The notes under the pieces are model-generated. The model saw nothing but the letters and a program-made list of their open reading frames with translations, was not told where the DNA came from and ran no database searches. Below are positions 35,040 to 46,844 of a stretch of DNA of 64,000 nucleotides, piece by piece. This stretch comes from Siphonodentalium dalli (Eukaryota > Mollusca > Scaphopoda > Gadilida > Siphonodentaliidae): the NCBI GenBank assembly GCA_032622095.1, contig CP136068.1, forward strand, positions 161,471,465 through 161,535,464, written 5' to 3'. Numbering within the stretch: position 1 is the stretch's first letter; each line of letters opens with the position of its first letter. A program made the translations under genes and the position numbers.

Positions 35040-35692
35040 CAACCCTAACCCTAATCTTAAACCTATTGACCGAAAAATGTAGGAATAAAAGCTTGGACAA
35101 AATTATGCATGTTGCGAAAAACATTCTAAGTCGAAAAAGGGGAATAACTCCACACAAAAAAATGTCGGACATACGTCATAATCGCAAGTGCACAGGTTCG
35201 CATGGTACAAAATATCAGTGCCAAGATTAACAAACATTGAAAGAAAAATGTAGGAATAAAAGCTCGGACAAAATTATGTATGTTGCAAAAATATTTCTAA
35301 GTCCAAAAAGGGGGATAACTCCCCCCAAAAAAGTCGGACAGACGTCATAATCGCAGGTGCACAAGTTCCCATGGTACTAAATATATGTGCCACGTTTTAA
35401 AAATATTGACCTAAAAATGTAGGAATAAAAGCTCGGACAAAAGTATACATGTTGCGAAAATTTTCTAAGTCGAAAAAGGGGATAACTCAAACAAAAAAAG
35501 GTCCGACAGACGTCATAATCGCAGGTGCACAGGTTACCATGGTGGTTGATGTCTGTGCCAAGTTTCAAGGAAATTAATAAAAAACGACTGAGAAAAACTC
35601 CGGACAAGTTTGTGTCCACGGACGGACGGCGGACGGACGGACGGACAAGCTGACTCCAGTATACCCCCCTAACTTCGTTGCGGGGGGTATAA
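35040..35692. mobile_element. Non-autonomous repeat with about 185-bp core units and 3' hairpin
   Basis: Three diverged core units start near AATGTAGGAATAAAAGC (35079, 35249 and 35417) and contain GACGTCATAATCGCA. They are followed by (GGAC)n-like CACGGACGGACGGCGGACGG and end in a hairpin, TACCCCCCTAACTTCGTTGC then GGGGGGTATA (about 35660-35692). This tail is common in bivalve genomes. The layout (tandem core, short microsatellite, terminal hairpin) is like pearl/Helentron-type elements, but I cannot verify the ends. Confidence 0.6.
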
Positions 35693-36010
35693 TAATTGGT
35701 TATGTATATGTATAACCGTGTGCGTCCTTATAACAATAATCGGTTATGTATATCCCTGCGAGTCTTCATCAAGTTATATTTACATACTAAGTGTTGTCAT
35801 CACTAAATCCAGCATTCTGATTGGTCGGCGCCTACGTGGCTAGTTGCAGTTATTTCTCGGTGAATGCGCAACGCCTCATAACACCAAGCTCATAACACCA
35901 TCCATACGTCATTGGGTTTGGAAAGACGAACGCGTAATGTTTTGGGCGCATTTGGACTCGCACAGGATTGACTTAATACATTTACAAAAGTGGCTTTTTC
36001 GCTAAATGTA
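35693..36010. other. Spacer with no recognised feature
   Basis: Two short direct repeats (ATCGGTTATGTATA-like, about 35697 and 35740). Nothing else seen. Confidence 0.4.
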
Positions 36011-36170
36011 TATAAATATAAGGATTAACTGTCATGTGGACTATTTTTATGGAGATGTAACCGTGGGGTAAGTGGTCATAACTTGTATGTAAAACCATTC
36101 GGGTTTTACACAAGTTATGTCCACTTACCTCACGGTTACAGTCCACATGACAGTTAATCCTTATATATAA
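36011..36170. repeat. Palindromic MITE-like hairpin
   Basis: Arms run inward from ATAAGGATTAACTGTCATGT (about 36017) and the matching ACATGACAGTTAATCCTTAT (about 36145-36164) to a centre at GTAAAACCATTCGGGTTTTAC. The left arm has an extra 10-15 bases near 36040-36055. Non-coding. Confidence 0.85.
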
Positions 36171-36189
36171 TATGGCATTAATTGAATGA

Positions 36190-36950
36190 TAACACAAGGA
36201 TAGGATAGGATAAGTTTATATACAATATACATACATGAATATCACAAACATATGAACAATAAATGCGAATATTTTGTATATTGCACGGGGGTGATATAGC
36301 CCTTCCAGGCTGTCTTTCTGTCACCCCTGTTGGCATAGGTATCTCTATAGTGAATGTTTGAAGATGGCATATGTGGGCGGTCATCTCCATGTTAGTGCAC
36401 AGACAATCATGGCTTGTGAATATAATTATCAAGGGTATGTTATGTTACAGATATTATTTAAGTTGATGAGTACCAAACCGGACCATTGCTAGATTTGTTC
36501 ATAACAATCGGTAAATGGGTGGTGATTTGTGTGATCATCGGGGAGGCAATTGAGTGATTCATGGAGGGAGATCACATGTAGAGATAATTTACAATAGGTT
36601 ATGCAACGTATAATACGTGTACATATCATGATTGCAGCATTTGTTAGCATGTGCAGTCCGGGCATCCACTATTTTTACATTTCACATTTTCATAAAAGCT
36701 TTTTATCATGTCTGTATATATGCAAGTTCTTCCTAAATAGATGTCTTGTCTGATGTGTAGTGTGTTCTTTTTTTTAGATTGTTCCATATTGTGGCGAAGG
36801 CATGATGGGGTAGATTTTCACTGAAGACAGTTCTTGGTGTTTCTAGGAATATGGGATTTGGTTGTCTTGAATTTGAATTGGTTCGCTTTATGAACAGTAT
36901 CGACTCATTCGCATATATCAGATGAGTAGCGCAGCTTGTATCGATCATAG
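36190..36950 (-). pseudogene. Probable LINE 3' fragment
   Basis: The minus-strand frame 36948-36733 contains PIFLETPRTVFSENLPHHAF and ATIWNNL, resembling the C-terminal tail of the LINE at 41.2-41.65 kb (TEKLPLHVFPKNWNTL). The downstream part, 36195-36440, could be its 3' UTR, ending in (TATCC)n on the minus strand near 36195-36212. It abuts a fragment of the 138-bp satellite at 36918-36950. Family assignment rests on this short similarity. Confidence 0.4.
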
Positions 36951-37640
36951 CTGTTTGTGTCGAGTGGGCAATCGTTTTCTTCTATAATTTTCAAAGATAT
37001 CAGAAATTTACATACTGGACCAATGAGATATCACAATAACACCTCGCGGGATACTTCAGAACCCGCATTTCGAACAGATTCGTTTTACGGAGATTTTGCG
37101 TTCGAATTTGACAACCTCGAAAAATGGTGACCGCATTAAGTCACTTCAACACACTATCTTGACGAGAATAACTGTCTTCATAGTGAGCTACCAATGAGTC
37201 ACTAATGAGTCTATAAATGTGTTATCATTCAATTCCTGTCATATTATAACAATAATCGGGCAAAGTATTAATAAAGTGGAAACGAGCGAGTAATTGTGTC
37301 AAAACAATAATATTATGAAACCTCGCTGACGAATATCGTATCGCTTCGTCGTGTGAAGGGACAATGTAAATAATAATGATACCATGGCTGTGCTATTTCG
37401 CAATTAGCCAGCTTGGAAATGACCCGACATTGTAGCATTATATACAATATTTATATTCTCGATCAGATGGTTCTGTTTAATGATGAGACAATGAAAGTCA
37501 CTAATATATAACTATAATGGCCAATGTCCACCTGTCTGTGTTCTATAGAAATTAATGGGGGCATGTAGATAGCTCCAAGTGGAATCCAAAAGGGTAACGT
37601 TTTGCTACGAAGATAATGGTGCCGGTTAAAAGTGACGCTG
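36951..37640. repeat. Mosaic of dispersed repeats
   Basis: 37400-37520 matches 34786-34930, and 37535-37640 matches 20280-20420. The first 450 bases are unrecognised. Confidence 0.45.
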
Positions 37641-38410
37641 TTAGTGTCAGGGACAGAAACGGGGGACGCGGAACAAAATTTTATTGTCGCCGATTTTCAC
37701 CAAACTTACACACAAACATCGCCATCATATGCGGAGTCTAGTGGTGTGGTTGAAAGATGCTAAAAGTGGCACCGTTCAACTCAGGGTTGGGGAGTAAGGG
37801 GCAACAATATTTATACAAATATTTTTAACGCCGATTCCACCAAATTGATATACGTTCTTCTCCATAATACGATGAAAACAATTGTTGTTTAATGGCGTCA
37901 AATTTGTGCCGTTTTTGTCAGAGCACCAACTTTTATAAGAATAAATTATGTTTAGTCGCCGATATCCACCACATTTATAAAGGTCATCACTATGATATGG
38001 GAAGTCTAATACTGTGGTTGAATTTTGTCCAAAATTGGTCCGCTTCAGTCAGGGATGGGGAAGGGCAACACAATTGATAAAAACATATTTTAGCGCCGAT
38101 TTCCACCAAATTGATTGTTCTTCACTCCATGCACGATACGCGGAATCAAATAGTGTGTTATAAGGACGAGACATTGGTGCCGTTTTGGGTCAGGGATGGG
38201 GAGGGGACTGGGGTACTAACATTGATAAGAATGCTTTAGTCGCCGATTTCCACCAAAATTTATATATAGTCATTTCCATGGTAAGAGGAATAAATTGATG
38301 TGGCCATATTCGAATCTGTGATGGGGATTTTAGGGGCACAAAAAGTCCATGAACAAAATAGTATCGCCGATTTTCACCAAAATAACATAATCATCTATAC
38401 ATTTAATAAG
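37640..38410. repeat. Satellite-like array, about 140-bp units, array 2
   Basis: Same family as 20455-21450. Unit markers (CGCCGATTTCCACCAAA variants) lie at about 37687, 37830, 37958, 38094, 38240 and 38368. TAGTCGCC and TAACGCC/TAGCGCC types alternate. A single orphan unit lies at about 39690-39750. Confidence 0.75.
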
Positions 38411-38424
38411 ATGGTGTGTGCTTA

Positions 38425-38678
38425 AAGGGACCATCCGGCGGACCATCTCCTTTTATACTCAACAGAATATATGCAACAAATGAATGAATTTCAGACATGG
38501 ATTAGTGCAAAATACACTGGAGTCATTATAATTACCATGTTGTTTGCATCGTTCATAGAGCACATGAGTGTATTTTCACTAATCCATGGTTCAAACTCAT
38601 TCATTTGTTGAAAATATGCTGTTGAGTATAATAGGAGATGGTCCCATCCATGGCCGGATTGAGGGTACAGTCCCCCTT
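38425..38678. mobile_element. 254-bp palindromic MITE, TA flanks
   Basis: Left end AAGGGACCATCCGG...GACCATCTCC and right end GGAGATGGTC...CCGGATTGAGGG...CCCCCTT are imperfect inverted repeats. TA flanks both sides (38423-38424, 38679-38680). The interior is also largely palindromic (ATGGATTAGTG / CACTAATCCATG). Non-coding. Confidence 0.7.
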
Positions 38679-38680
38679 TA

Positions 38681-39009
38681 TGAAGCTGACAAAACATGCC
38701 CATATTCACGAATTGGGTTACCTAGCCTTCTACGTTTGTTCACGTACATCACTCCATGTAAGTTTCATGCTGTTTTTGGTTATCCAATTTCAAACTTCCA
38801 ACTGCGGCTACGCTTTCATCCGATCATACACATCAGCGACAGTCGTCATTGACATTGTGGAAACCGAATCATCTAGTCGGAAATCAGAATACCGTAGTAA
38901 CCGAGGCAGTGTGAAGACTATACGATTTCTTTAGATGAACAGTCTAATTTGACCTTACCCGGAGTGAGTGTGACTAGCGGTTCCGATCAATACGTTTATT
39001 TTTTTTCAG
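38681..39009. other. Putative intron sequence upstream of exon 2
   Basis: No gene recognised. It ends in a pyrimidine-rich acceptor tract (TTTATTTTTTTTCAG at 38995-39009). Confidence 0.4.
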
Positions 39010-39079
39010 CCGAAGAACACAGAATGCGGAAGCGGTGAAATCCACCTCCCAAATAAAGAGGACCCTCCCACGTGCATGA
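39010..39079 (+). CDS. Candidate exon 2: Cys-containing linker
   Basis: A strong acceptor (T-tract then CAG at 39007-39009) opens a frame reading PKNTECGSGEIHLPNKEDPP then TCM. It closes at a donor GTATGT (39080-39085). The exon is 70 bases, entering in phase 0 (fits exon 1) and leaving in phase 1 (fits the EGF exon). Two cysteines could complete the PAN-like domain of exon 1. A near-copy of the donor region (CCTCCCACATGCATGAGTAT) lies at about 39134-39153. The exon is short and has no diagnostic domain, so it rests mainly on splice sites and phase. Confidence 0.4.
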
Positions 39080-40026
39080 GTATGTTTCTCAATAAATGGT
39101 CACATGTACTAAAATTATACATTATACGTTATCCTCCCACATGCATGAGTATGCTTATTGATATCTGCTCAAGAGTTTATTTCTGTTGTTCTTCGTACAG
39201 TCTAGTAGAATGGATTATGATACATGCATTAAAAACATTGTGCATAAGAAATCTAAAATAGTTCATGTTCAAAAACTGACGAACTTCCTCAGATACACGA
39301 ATCAGATTACCGACATGTAGTTCCTACCAGTGATGTCACTATCCGGTGGTTTATTCATATCATACATAAAATCAACATAACAATGAAGGGTGTCCATTCT
39401 GATCTATGTATATTAACAATTGAAAGGTGATTATAGGTATACAGTAATACAGTTGCGTGATAATGAGCCTATATGCACAGTACTTACCACCAGTTGCGTT
39501 ATACTAACACTGTATGTATGCACGATAATCTACCTTAAATACATCCTGACACGCTGGTGTACATACGTGTTGATAGATGCTGAAAGCTGAGAAAAGCGCA
39601 AGCCGGCCTTCAAGTTAGAGCGAAGCTGTTACATCTGGTATCGCTCTTGACAAGTTATTAATATTTTTGTCGGCGATTGCCACGAAACTTATATATAATC
39701 TTCCCCATGATATAAGGATTCTAATAGTGTGGTTTAAATATAAGAACAAAGTTTTAGGAGATCCAACAAGCGAATACTGTATTGAATTGATGAAAATCGA
39801 GACTATTGATATCTAAAAATTTAGCGGTCAACACATTAAGTATATTAAGTAGATGGCAGCATACATAGGATGAAATACTGAGACCAATAATTGACTAAGA
39901 CAGCGATATGAGCCAAATGTTTTTCTAACCGCACAGCCTCAACTATCGTGTGTGTATATTATAAATAGTATTACTTGCTCAAGTCACATAATGGAGTAAT
40001 ACTATCACCAGTAGCATCCTTTCCAG
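39080..40026. other. Putative intron between exon 2 and the EGF exon
   Basis: Contains an orphan unit of the 140-bp satellite (39690-39750). The rest is unrecognised. Ends ATCCTTTCCAG. Confidence 0.45.
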
Positions 40027-40140
40027 AAACGAACGAATGCCTCTCCAATCCGTGTCAGAACGGAGCGACATGTGTCGACGGAACCAATGGTTATAACTGC
40101 ACATGCGTCGCTGTGTACACTGGAACACACTGTGATAATG
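40027..40140 (+). CDS. EGF-like domain exon
   Basis: An acceptor CTTTCCAG precedes and a donor GTGAGT (40141) follows. The 114-base exon is phase 1-1 and encodes one complete EGF repeat: [14 protein letters not shown] then [11 protein letters not shown] and [11 protein letters not shown]. The six cysteines are spaced x4, x5, x8, x1, x8, exactly as in canonical EGF domains. EGF domains form three disulphides and act in extracellular binding or adhesion. Symmetric phase-1 exons are the classic unit of exon shuffling in extracellular proteins. This is the best-supported host exon in the window. Confidence 0.9.
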
Positions 40141-40693
40141 GTGAGTAGTGCTGAGAATGCTGAGTCGTTATGGAGTTAGATTGGTATGGAACACACTATG
40201 AGAATGCTGAGTCATTATAGATTTAGATTGGTATGGAACACACTATGATGATGGTGAGTCGTTATGGAGATAGATTGGTATGGAACACACTTTGAGAATG
40301 GTGAGTCGTTATGGAGTTAGATTGGTATGGAACACACTGTGAGAATGGTGAGTCGCTATGGAGTTAGATTGGTATGGAATACACTGTGAGAATGGTGACT
40401 CGTTATGGAGTTAGATTGGTATGGAACACACTGTGAGAATGGTGAGTCGTTATGGAGTTAGATTGGTATGGAACACACTGTGAGAATGGTGAGTCGCTAT
40501 GGAGTTAGATTGGTATGGAATACACTGTGAGAATGGTGACTCGTTATGGAGTTAGATTGGTATGGAACACACTGTGAGAATGGTGAGTCGTTATGGAGTT
40601 AGATTGGTATGGAACACACTGTGAGAATGGTGAATCGTTATGGAGTTAGATTGGTATGGTACACACTGTGAGAATGGTGAATAGTTATGGAGT
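40115..40693. repeat. 47-bp minisatellite, first part (about 12 units)
   Basis: The unit is TTAGATTGGTATGGAACACA then CTGTGAGAATGGTGAGTCGT and TATGGAG. It starts inside the EGF exon (GGAACACACTGTGATAATG) and includes the donor GTGAGT, so each unit repeats the exon's last bases plus its 5' splice site. Some units have GTGACT or GTGAAT instead. The array is interrupted at 40693 by a LINE and resumes at 44463. Confidence 0.92.
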
Positions 40694-41217
40694 AAGTAAA
40701 TATTTTATTATGGCATATCATCATAAAATGTGTTACACATATATAATTAAATAATAAACAATAACATGTCATATGGTGGTGGCATGACCATATGGTCGTC
40801 TTTCTGCCGCCACCATTTGGAAACGGAAAATATGGACAAAAATATGGAAGATATACATATTTATACAAAATTGGCATTTATGCAAAATTGACATACTGGG
40901 TGGGGTTCAAACCATATAATATAATGAAATAATGAAACAATAATGACACGAGGCTTTGTGTGTGTCTGCGTTGTTACCAATTTGATTATTTGATTAAAAC
41001 AATTTAATCTTTAGCTATAAAGTTCAGAAATAAAACTGTTCAAATTAGACAATGTTCTAATTAGTTTGCACCAAATAGTTAATATTTGCACTGAATATAG
41101 GCACTCAACAACACAGAAGATTGGAAGAAAAAAAAACATCTACATGCATATATACACATAAGCGCATACATACATGCATTTACATATATATTCATCAGGC
41201 ACATCTTCTCATTTTTT

Positions 41218-43405
41218 TTAATTCATTTTACTAATGAGAGAAGGTCGTTTTATAGTTATAATTTCTTTCCTTATTGGAAGTTCAATTCCAAAAGTTAGAG
41301 TTAATTCTATCTTTTTAGTACAATCTGGACAACACTTGTTTTTGCACTTAATATTCGAAGAATAATTGTCAATAATAGATTTGGTAAATTTGTTCTTAAA
41401 GCCTGGCTTTGATTGGATATTCTGTAGAGTAACATCAAGAGTGTTCCAATTTTTTGGAAATACATGGAGGGGTAGTTTTTCAGTGAATTTAATGCGAGCC
41501 CTTGTTTCTTGTATGTTTCCTGAGGACCTAGTACTCATACTCGGATGTTTATATATTCTAAAACTATTAACAAATGATTTGGGAACATTTACATATTTCC
41601 AGTCGTGCATAAATAGACATATCCGATGCATATACTCATCCTGCAGCTTCAAAATGTTATTAGATTTAATAATGGTTCGGTGTGACTATTGTAGAGTTTT
41701 TTATTAATAGCTCGAATTGCCTTTTTCTGTAGTACAATAACTTGATTTTGAGTACTCGCATTTCCCCATAACTCAATTCCATAAAGAATATGAGAATATA
41801 CTACGGTAAGATATAGCATTCTAAGACAATCGAAAGAAAGGAAATTTTTTACTCGATTTATAGCATAAAGAGAATTAGACATGTTCGCACAAACAGCTTT
41901 CACATGGTATTCAAATGTCAGATGTTCATCTATGTGAATACCTAAAAATTTAAAAGATTTTTCTTGACAATCGGATCCTATCCTTTCAATCGGCTGTTTA
42001 GTTATATTCAACATTCTATCTGCAACTAAATACGGGCCATTTATTGGTTGTATCACCATATATTTAGTCTTATTTTTATTTAATGATAGTTTGTTTGCTC
42101 TACACCAAGTACTCAATTTTTCAAGCTCTTTGTTGAAGTAGTCATGCAAATAATCAAGGTTGTGATGTGAAGAATACACAGTTGTGTCATCAGCAAAGAA
42201 TAAAAGTGATAGGTTATTAGATATGTGCATATCATTAACATAGACCAAAAAAAGAATCGGACCTGCAACACATCCCTGGGGGACTCCACATGTAATTGGA
42301 AGTTTAGAAGAAACCATACCTTCCAGTTCCACACATTGGTATCTATTTGTCAGATAATTTCTAAAACACTCATTGGCTTTGCCTCTTATTCCATAAGAAT
42401 CAAGTTTATTTAGCAAAATTTCCTGATTTATTGTGTCAAAGGCTTTGGAAAAATCAATAAATACAGATAGCGTACAATCTTTATCCTTCTTATCATTATT
42501 CAAACCCACATCATAGAGTAGCTTCAAAATTAGATGAATTGTTGAATGATCTTTTCTAAACCCATATTGATTATGATAGAGAGTATCATGTTTATTTAAA
42601 AAAAACAACTAGTCTGTGACATACAATTTTTTCTAAGATTTTAGAAAAAATGGGCAGAATACTTATTGGGCGATAATTTCCCATTATCTTTTGGTCGCCT
42701 GATTTCAAGAGGGGTATAACTTTTGCTATCTTAATGTCTTCTGGAATAATTCCTGTTTCCATTGAGAGATTGAAAATATGACATAAGGGTTGTGAAATTT
42801 CCGAGATAACTTTCTTCATACTGAAAGAGCTAAGACCATCTTTGTCAATGCTGTGCTTCCCTTTACTTAAGGAAACCGTTGTATGAATTTCTTCCGGTGT
42901 AGTGGGATGAAAAAGATTGTTTCACTACAAGGTGTAGGTAAGTATGAAGAGTATTTGTTACAAGTTTGTGATATTTTCTCAGCCGCAGTAGCGCCAATGG
43001 TAGAAAAATATTCATTAAAGGCGCCAGCAGCTTCTTTCCTATTTCTACTTTCGACACCCCCAATAATGAATGACATGGGATATTCTAATTTTTTTTAGAT
43101 CTTTGTTGCATTATCCCACCAATCAGTTTCCATGTTTTTTACATATTATGTTTATATTCATTTATCATATTTTTATAGTACAAGGTCTTACTTGCTCGTA
43201 TTATTTTATTAAAAAGTCTACAAAATTCTTTGTATTCTGTAATATTACTTTCGGAAGGGTTCTTAAGCTTTCTGGTAAAAAGTTTAGCTTTATGTTCAGA
43301 TGAAATCATCATTCCCTTGGTAATCCATGGTTTCTGTTTGGTGGATTTTGATCGTGATCGTTTTAATGGAAAAGCTATTTCAAAGGCATTTAAATAAATT
43401 TCCAT
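41218..43405 (-). pseudogene. LINE reverse transcriptase and C-terminal region
   Basis: The minus-strand pieces 43405-43139, 43076-42867 and 42819-42592 cover the linker and RT start (NYRPISILPIFSKILEKIVC). The long frame 42608-41649 holds QYGFRKDHST, FIDFSKAFDTIN, GVPQGCVAGPILFLVYVNDM and the catalytic FADDTTVY, followed by the thumb region. The last piece, 41652-41218, gives the C-terminal tail with KCKNKCCPDC. Four or five frame breaks separate the pieces. The 319-codon RT core is intact, so the insertion is fairly recent. Confidence 0.88.
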
Positions 43406-43561
43406 AAATGATTTATATGACTCCTGTGGACACGTTCGTCCTACAACACTATTATAATTAGCCGTTCCTAGTAGTCGTTTAAAACATGATATATTTTCAT
43501 CATTATTATAGTTCCGCCGGTATTCTATTTTAGCTTTTGGGCTAGATTTATTTTTGTTACT

Positions 43562-44452
43562 CTAATAACAGAGGAAAGTACCGAAGTGGTCAGATATCTC
43601 ACTTAGTATAATACCCGTTTCATAATCAATAGTTGGATCATTTATTAAAATCTGATCTATCAGAGTAGCAGTGAAGTCTGACACTCTAGTTGGTTTTGTT
43701 ATTGTTGGGAGGAAACTAGAGGCAAAGACATAATTAAGAAAATTGTTAGTTTTATCATGTCTACCGTATTTCAATAAGTCAATGTTGAAATCTCCCATCA
43801 AAACTATTTTTTTATGTTCTCTATTGGTTTGGTCCATTTTCTCATTCATAAGGTTGATAAATTTATCTAGGTCCGCTTTTGGTGCTGTATTGGGCCTATA
43901 AATTGTTCCAATTATATACTTTTTATTTGTATTTGTCAACACTTCAACAAAAAGTGACTCAAATACATGAGGAATAAATGTTGTTAAATCTTCTCTGATT
44001 TTATAAGATAAGTCTTTTCGAATGTACATGCCAACACCGCCATGACAGTCATCTCCATCCGGACGGCACCGTTTAATTAATGGATGGTATCCATTAAGTG
44101 GAAAATGAATACTATCCGGAGTCCTGAAGATTTCAGTTAGGTCAATAACTCAAAATTTTGATTTATTATTTTGTAATTCAAACATTAGAGTATTAAAATC
44201 ATCCCAGTGCGAATTAAGACTTTGACAGTTCAGGTGAAAGACAGATAGACAGTCATCACTTGTAGATACGTTATCATGAAACGATTTTGGAGAAAAGTAC
44301 TGACAATTGGGTATTTGTAAGATATTCTCATCTTGTTCGCCAAAGTCTAGTCCCCCTGGACCAGAGATAAGTTTGTTCAGGTTATAATTGGGATCTTCAT
44401 CCAGCGTGCCGAGTGCCACAGTGCTTTCTGAATTAGTCTCAGCCATTGTCAA
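43562..44452 (-). pseudogene. LINE endonuclease domain (broken frame)
   Basis: Minus-strand frames 44452-44150 and 44029-43562. The first reads LSVFHLNCQSLNSHWDDF, the start of an AP-type (EEP) endonuclease. After a frame break around 44030-44150, in which an LTEIF motif is visible, the second gives GGVGMYIRKDL, GDFNIDLLKY and finally SDHFG. These are the metal- and active-site motifs of the family. The enzyme nicks target DNA to prime reverse transcription. The break makes this copy inactive. Confidence 0.8.
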
Positions 44453-44462
44453 GAATATAACA

Positions 44463-44950
44463 TTAGATTGGTATGGAACACACTGTGAGGATGTTGAGTC
44501 GTTATGGAGTTAGATTGGTATGGAACACACTGTGAGGATGGTGAGTCGTTATGGAGTTAGATTGGTATGGAATACACTGTGAGAATGATGAGTCGTTATT
44601 GAGTTAGATTGGTATGGAACACACTGCGAGGATGGTGAGTCGTCATGGAGTTAGATTGGTATGGAACACACTGTGAGAATGGTGAATCGTTATGGAGTTA
44701 AATTGGTATGGGACACACTGTGGTAATGGTGAGGAATACACTATGAGAATGATGAGCCGTTATTGAGTTAGATTGGCATGGAACACACTGCGAGAATGGT
44801 GAGTCGTCATGGAGTTATATTAGTATGGATCACACTGTGGTAATGGTGTGTCGTTATGGAGTTAGATTGGTATGGAACACACTGTGGTGATTGTGAGTCA
44901 TTGTGGTGCTAGATTGGTATGGAATAGACCGTAGTAATGGTGAGTCATAG
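44463..44950. repeat. 47-bp minisatellite, second part (about 10 units)
   Basis: Continuation of 40115-40693 beyond the LINE, with more variation (GAATGATGAGTCGT, TGTGGTAATGGTGAG). Together both parts give about 22 units, of which roughly half keep an intact GTGAGT. Confidence 0.9.
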
Positions 44951-45509
44951 TGGAGTTGAAGATTATCCCGTATCCCTATCTTTTATAGTGCCTTGATATT
45001 AACATCTGACCCCGAGGGCGTCACCTATGCATATTTAAGCTATATCATATAAATTGGTCGCAACCTAGTGATTATTCTCGATTAGATTTTTGAATTCCGC
45101 GGCACTTTTTGTTTGTTTCATAAATTTAGTGCCCATTCCCCGACGTGCGTTACCGACTTGGACAGTACAAGTTTTGGAACTTTAAACCACACAATGTGAG
45201 TCACGGGTTGGCGCAGGACAAGCATGTTCTCTTGCCAGAATATTTGCCAAATTAAATACATTTTTGCCAAATTTCAAAATTATTTGCCAAATTTAATTGA
45301 GGGTATAATTGGGGGAATTAAAGAACATTCTTGTTGCATTCTGTAAAAAAAAAACACGTATGACATGCTTGGCAGTGGGGAATCCGCGTGGTGCTGGGTG
45401 GCAACGAAAGAGTTAAAATTATGAATATATATCAAAGTATCAATAATATATAAGCGTCACCGGGAAACTACGTTTATTATTGCCTCACAATCATCAGACT
45501 ACAAGTATT
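44951..45509. other. Spacer with repeated TTGCCAAAT words
   Basis: No gene. 45235-45290 has several TTTGCCAAAT-type words, which also recur at 46010-46070 inside the triplicated block. Confidence 0.5.
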
Positions 45510-46265
45510 CTGTGATCAAAGCATACATAATATTTCGCCGTGCATCCTTGTAACAACGAGTCACAAATTAATACGTCTCCATTCATATTCGGCTGACTAA
45601 CCCATCGTCTTATACTGTCCATAAATACGTGGTATACAATGTCGCCATTAGTAAGGTGTTACAACGACTACATGCGTCCATAATCCAAACATACACAGTG
45701 GGATTAAATGTACAACAATTTTATCATTACATTTTGCTCTTTCGTGAAACGTTACGGTAGCTACATCTACAAAACATCGTTTTTTCGGTCTCATATTTTA
45801 ACCACGGCCAGTTAGACGGCCACATATAGACGGCATTATGGTTTCGTGGAAACATAACGTTCAACGTGTCGCTGCTATCCGCGCTAATGTTATATATGTA
45901 TCGATCGGGATTGGTTATTTCGTATTGCCTTATTTCAGCACACGTACCAAATAACCCATATTCGATGACGTTTTATGACTAGATAGTTCATCCAATAATT
46001 AAATACCCAATTGCCAAATGATTTGCCAAATGATTTATTTGTTTTGCCAAATGAAAATATTGTTTGCCATTGGATAATAGAACAATCCAGTTAGTATATA
46101 AAATGGTTAGCATAAACTCCGATAAATGACACTGGCCAGGTAGTTGATGTGGTGCACTAGTAAAGACCAGCAGCTTGTTATGTGGTCAGATAAGCGCAGT
46201 GGGTGCTCATTATATTTTTTCGTTTCTGTGTTAATTATTATGACTTAACGTTGGTTTACTCGCAG

Positions 46266-46844
46266 TTGCCACTAGCAATGATCCCATCATTCCGTCGACA
46301 ATTACAATTCCTGTGGCAACAACCACTACAACCGCTGCGGCAACAACCAACATCGCTGCTGCAACAACCACAACCACTGCGGTGACAACCACAACCGTTG
46401 CGACAACAACCGCAACCGCTGCGGAAACAACCACAACCGCTGCCACAACAACCACAACCACTGCGGCAACAATCACAACCGCTGCGACAACAACCAACAC
46501 CGCTGCGGCAACAACCAACACCGCTGCTGCAACAACCACAACCATTGTGGCAACAACCACCACCGCTGCTGCAACAACCACAACCGCTGAGGTAACAATC
46601 ACAACAGCAACAAACACCACAGTTGTTACAACAACCACCACCGCTGCGACAACAACCACCACTGCGATAACAACCACCACCGCTGCGGCAGCTGCAGCAG
46701 GTGCGGTAACCACCACAACAGCCGCCACAATAACCACAACAGCCGCTGCAACAACAACAACCGCTGCAGCAACAACCACAACAGCCACCACAACAACCAC
46801 CACCGCTACAGTAGCAGTCACAACAACTACACCAAATCCTGCAG
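46266..46844 (+). CDS. Thr/Ala-rich mucin-like exon, copy 1
   Basis: An acceptor (GGTTTACTCGCAG) ends at 46265 and a donor GTATGT starts at 46845. The 579-base exon is phase 1-1 and open throughout: [20 protein letters not shown], then repeats of TTTTAAATT, then a less repetitive [16 protein letters not shown] stretch, AAAAAAGAV, and a conserved [12 protein letters not shown] end. Dense Thr with Ala and few charged residues is the profile of O-glycosylated mucin domains. The phases match the upstream EGF exon. The antisense poly-Val and the other-frame Gln/Pro readings come from the repeat's simple composition and are not genes. Confidence 0.75.

Larger units (their letters stand above)
40694..44462 (-). 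mobile_element. Non-LTR retrotransposon (LINE), near full-length, antisense
   Basis: A 3.77-kb insertion splits the 47-bp array: left break after TATGGAGT (40693), right break before TTAGATTGG (44463). It reads on the minus strand. An ATG at about 44446-44448 is followed within 300 bases by an endonuclease start, so there appears to be one ORF. Domains in order are endonuclease, reverse transcriptase and a C-terminal tail with Cys residues. The 3' UTR is about 500 bases and ends near TAAAATATTTACTT. Frameshifts are few. It looks like a Jockey/CR1-group element; the clade is not resolved. Confidence 0.85.

Noticed and set aside
35038-35056. Telomere-like AACCCTAACCCTAA
   Set aside because: Only two units; too short to call an interstitial telomere.
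46231-46821. Long antisense poly-Val/Ala frames and Gln/Pro-rich + frames over the Thr-rich exons
   Set aside because: The repeat's simple composition keeps several frames open. Only the Thr frame has conserved non-repeat ends, matched splice phases and lengths divisible by three.
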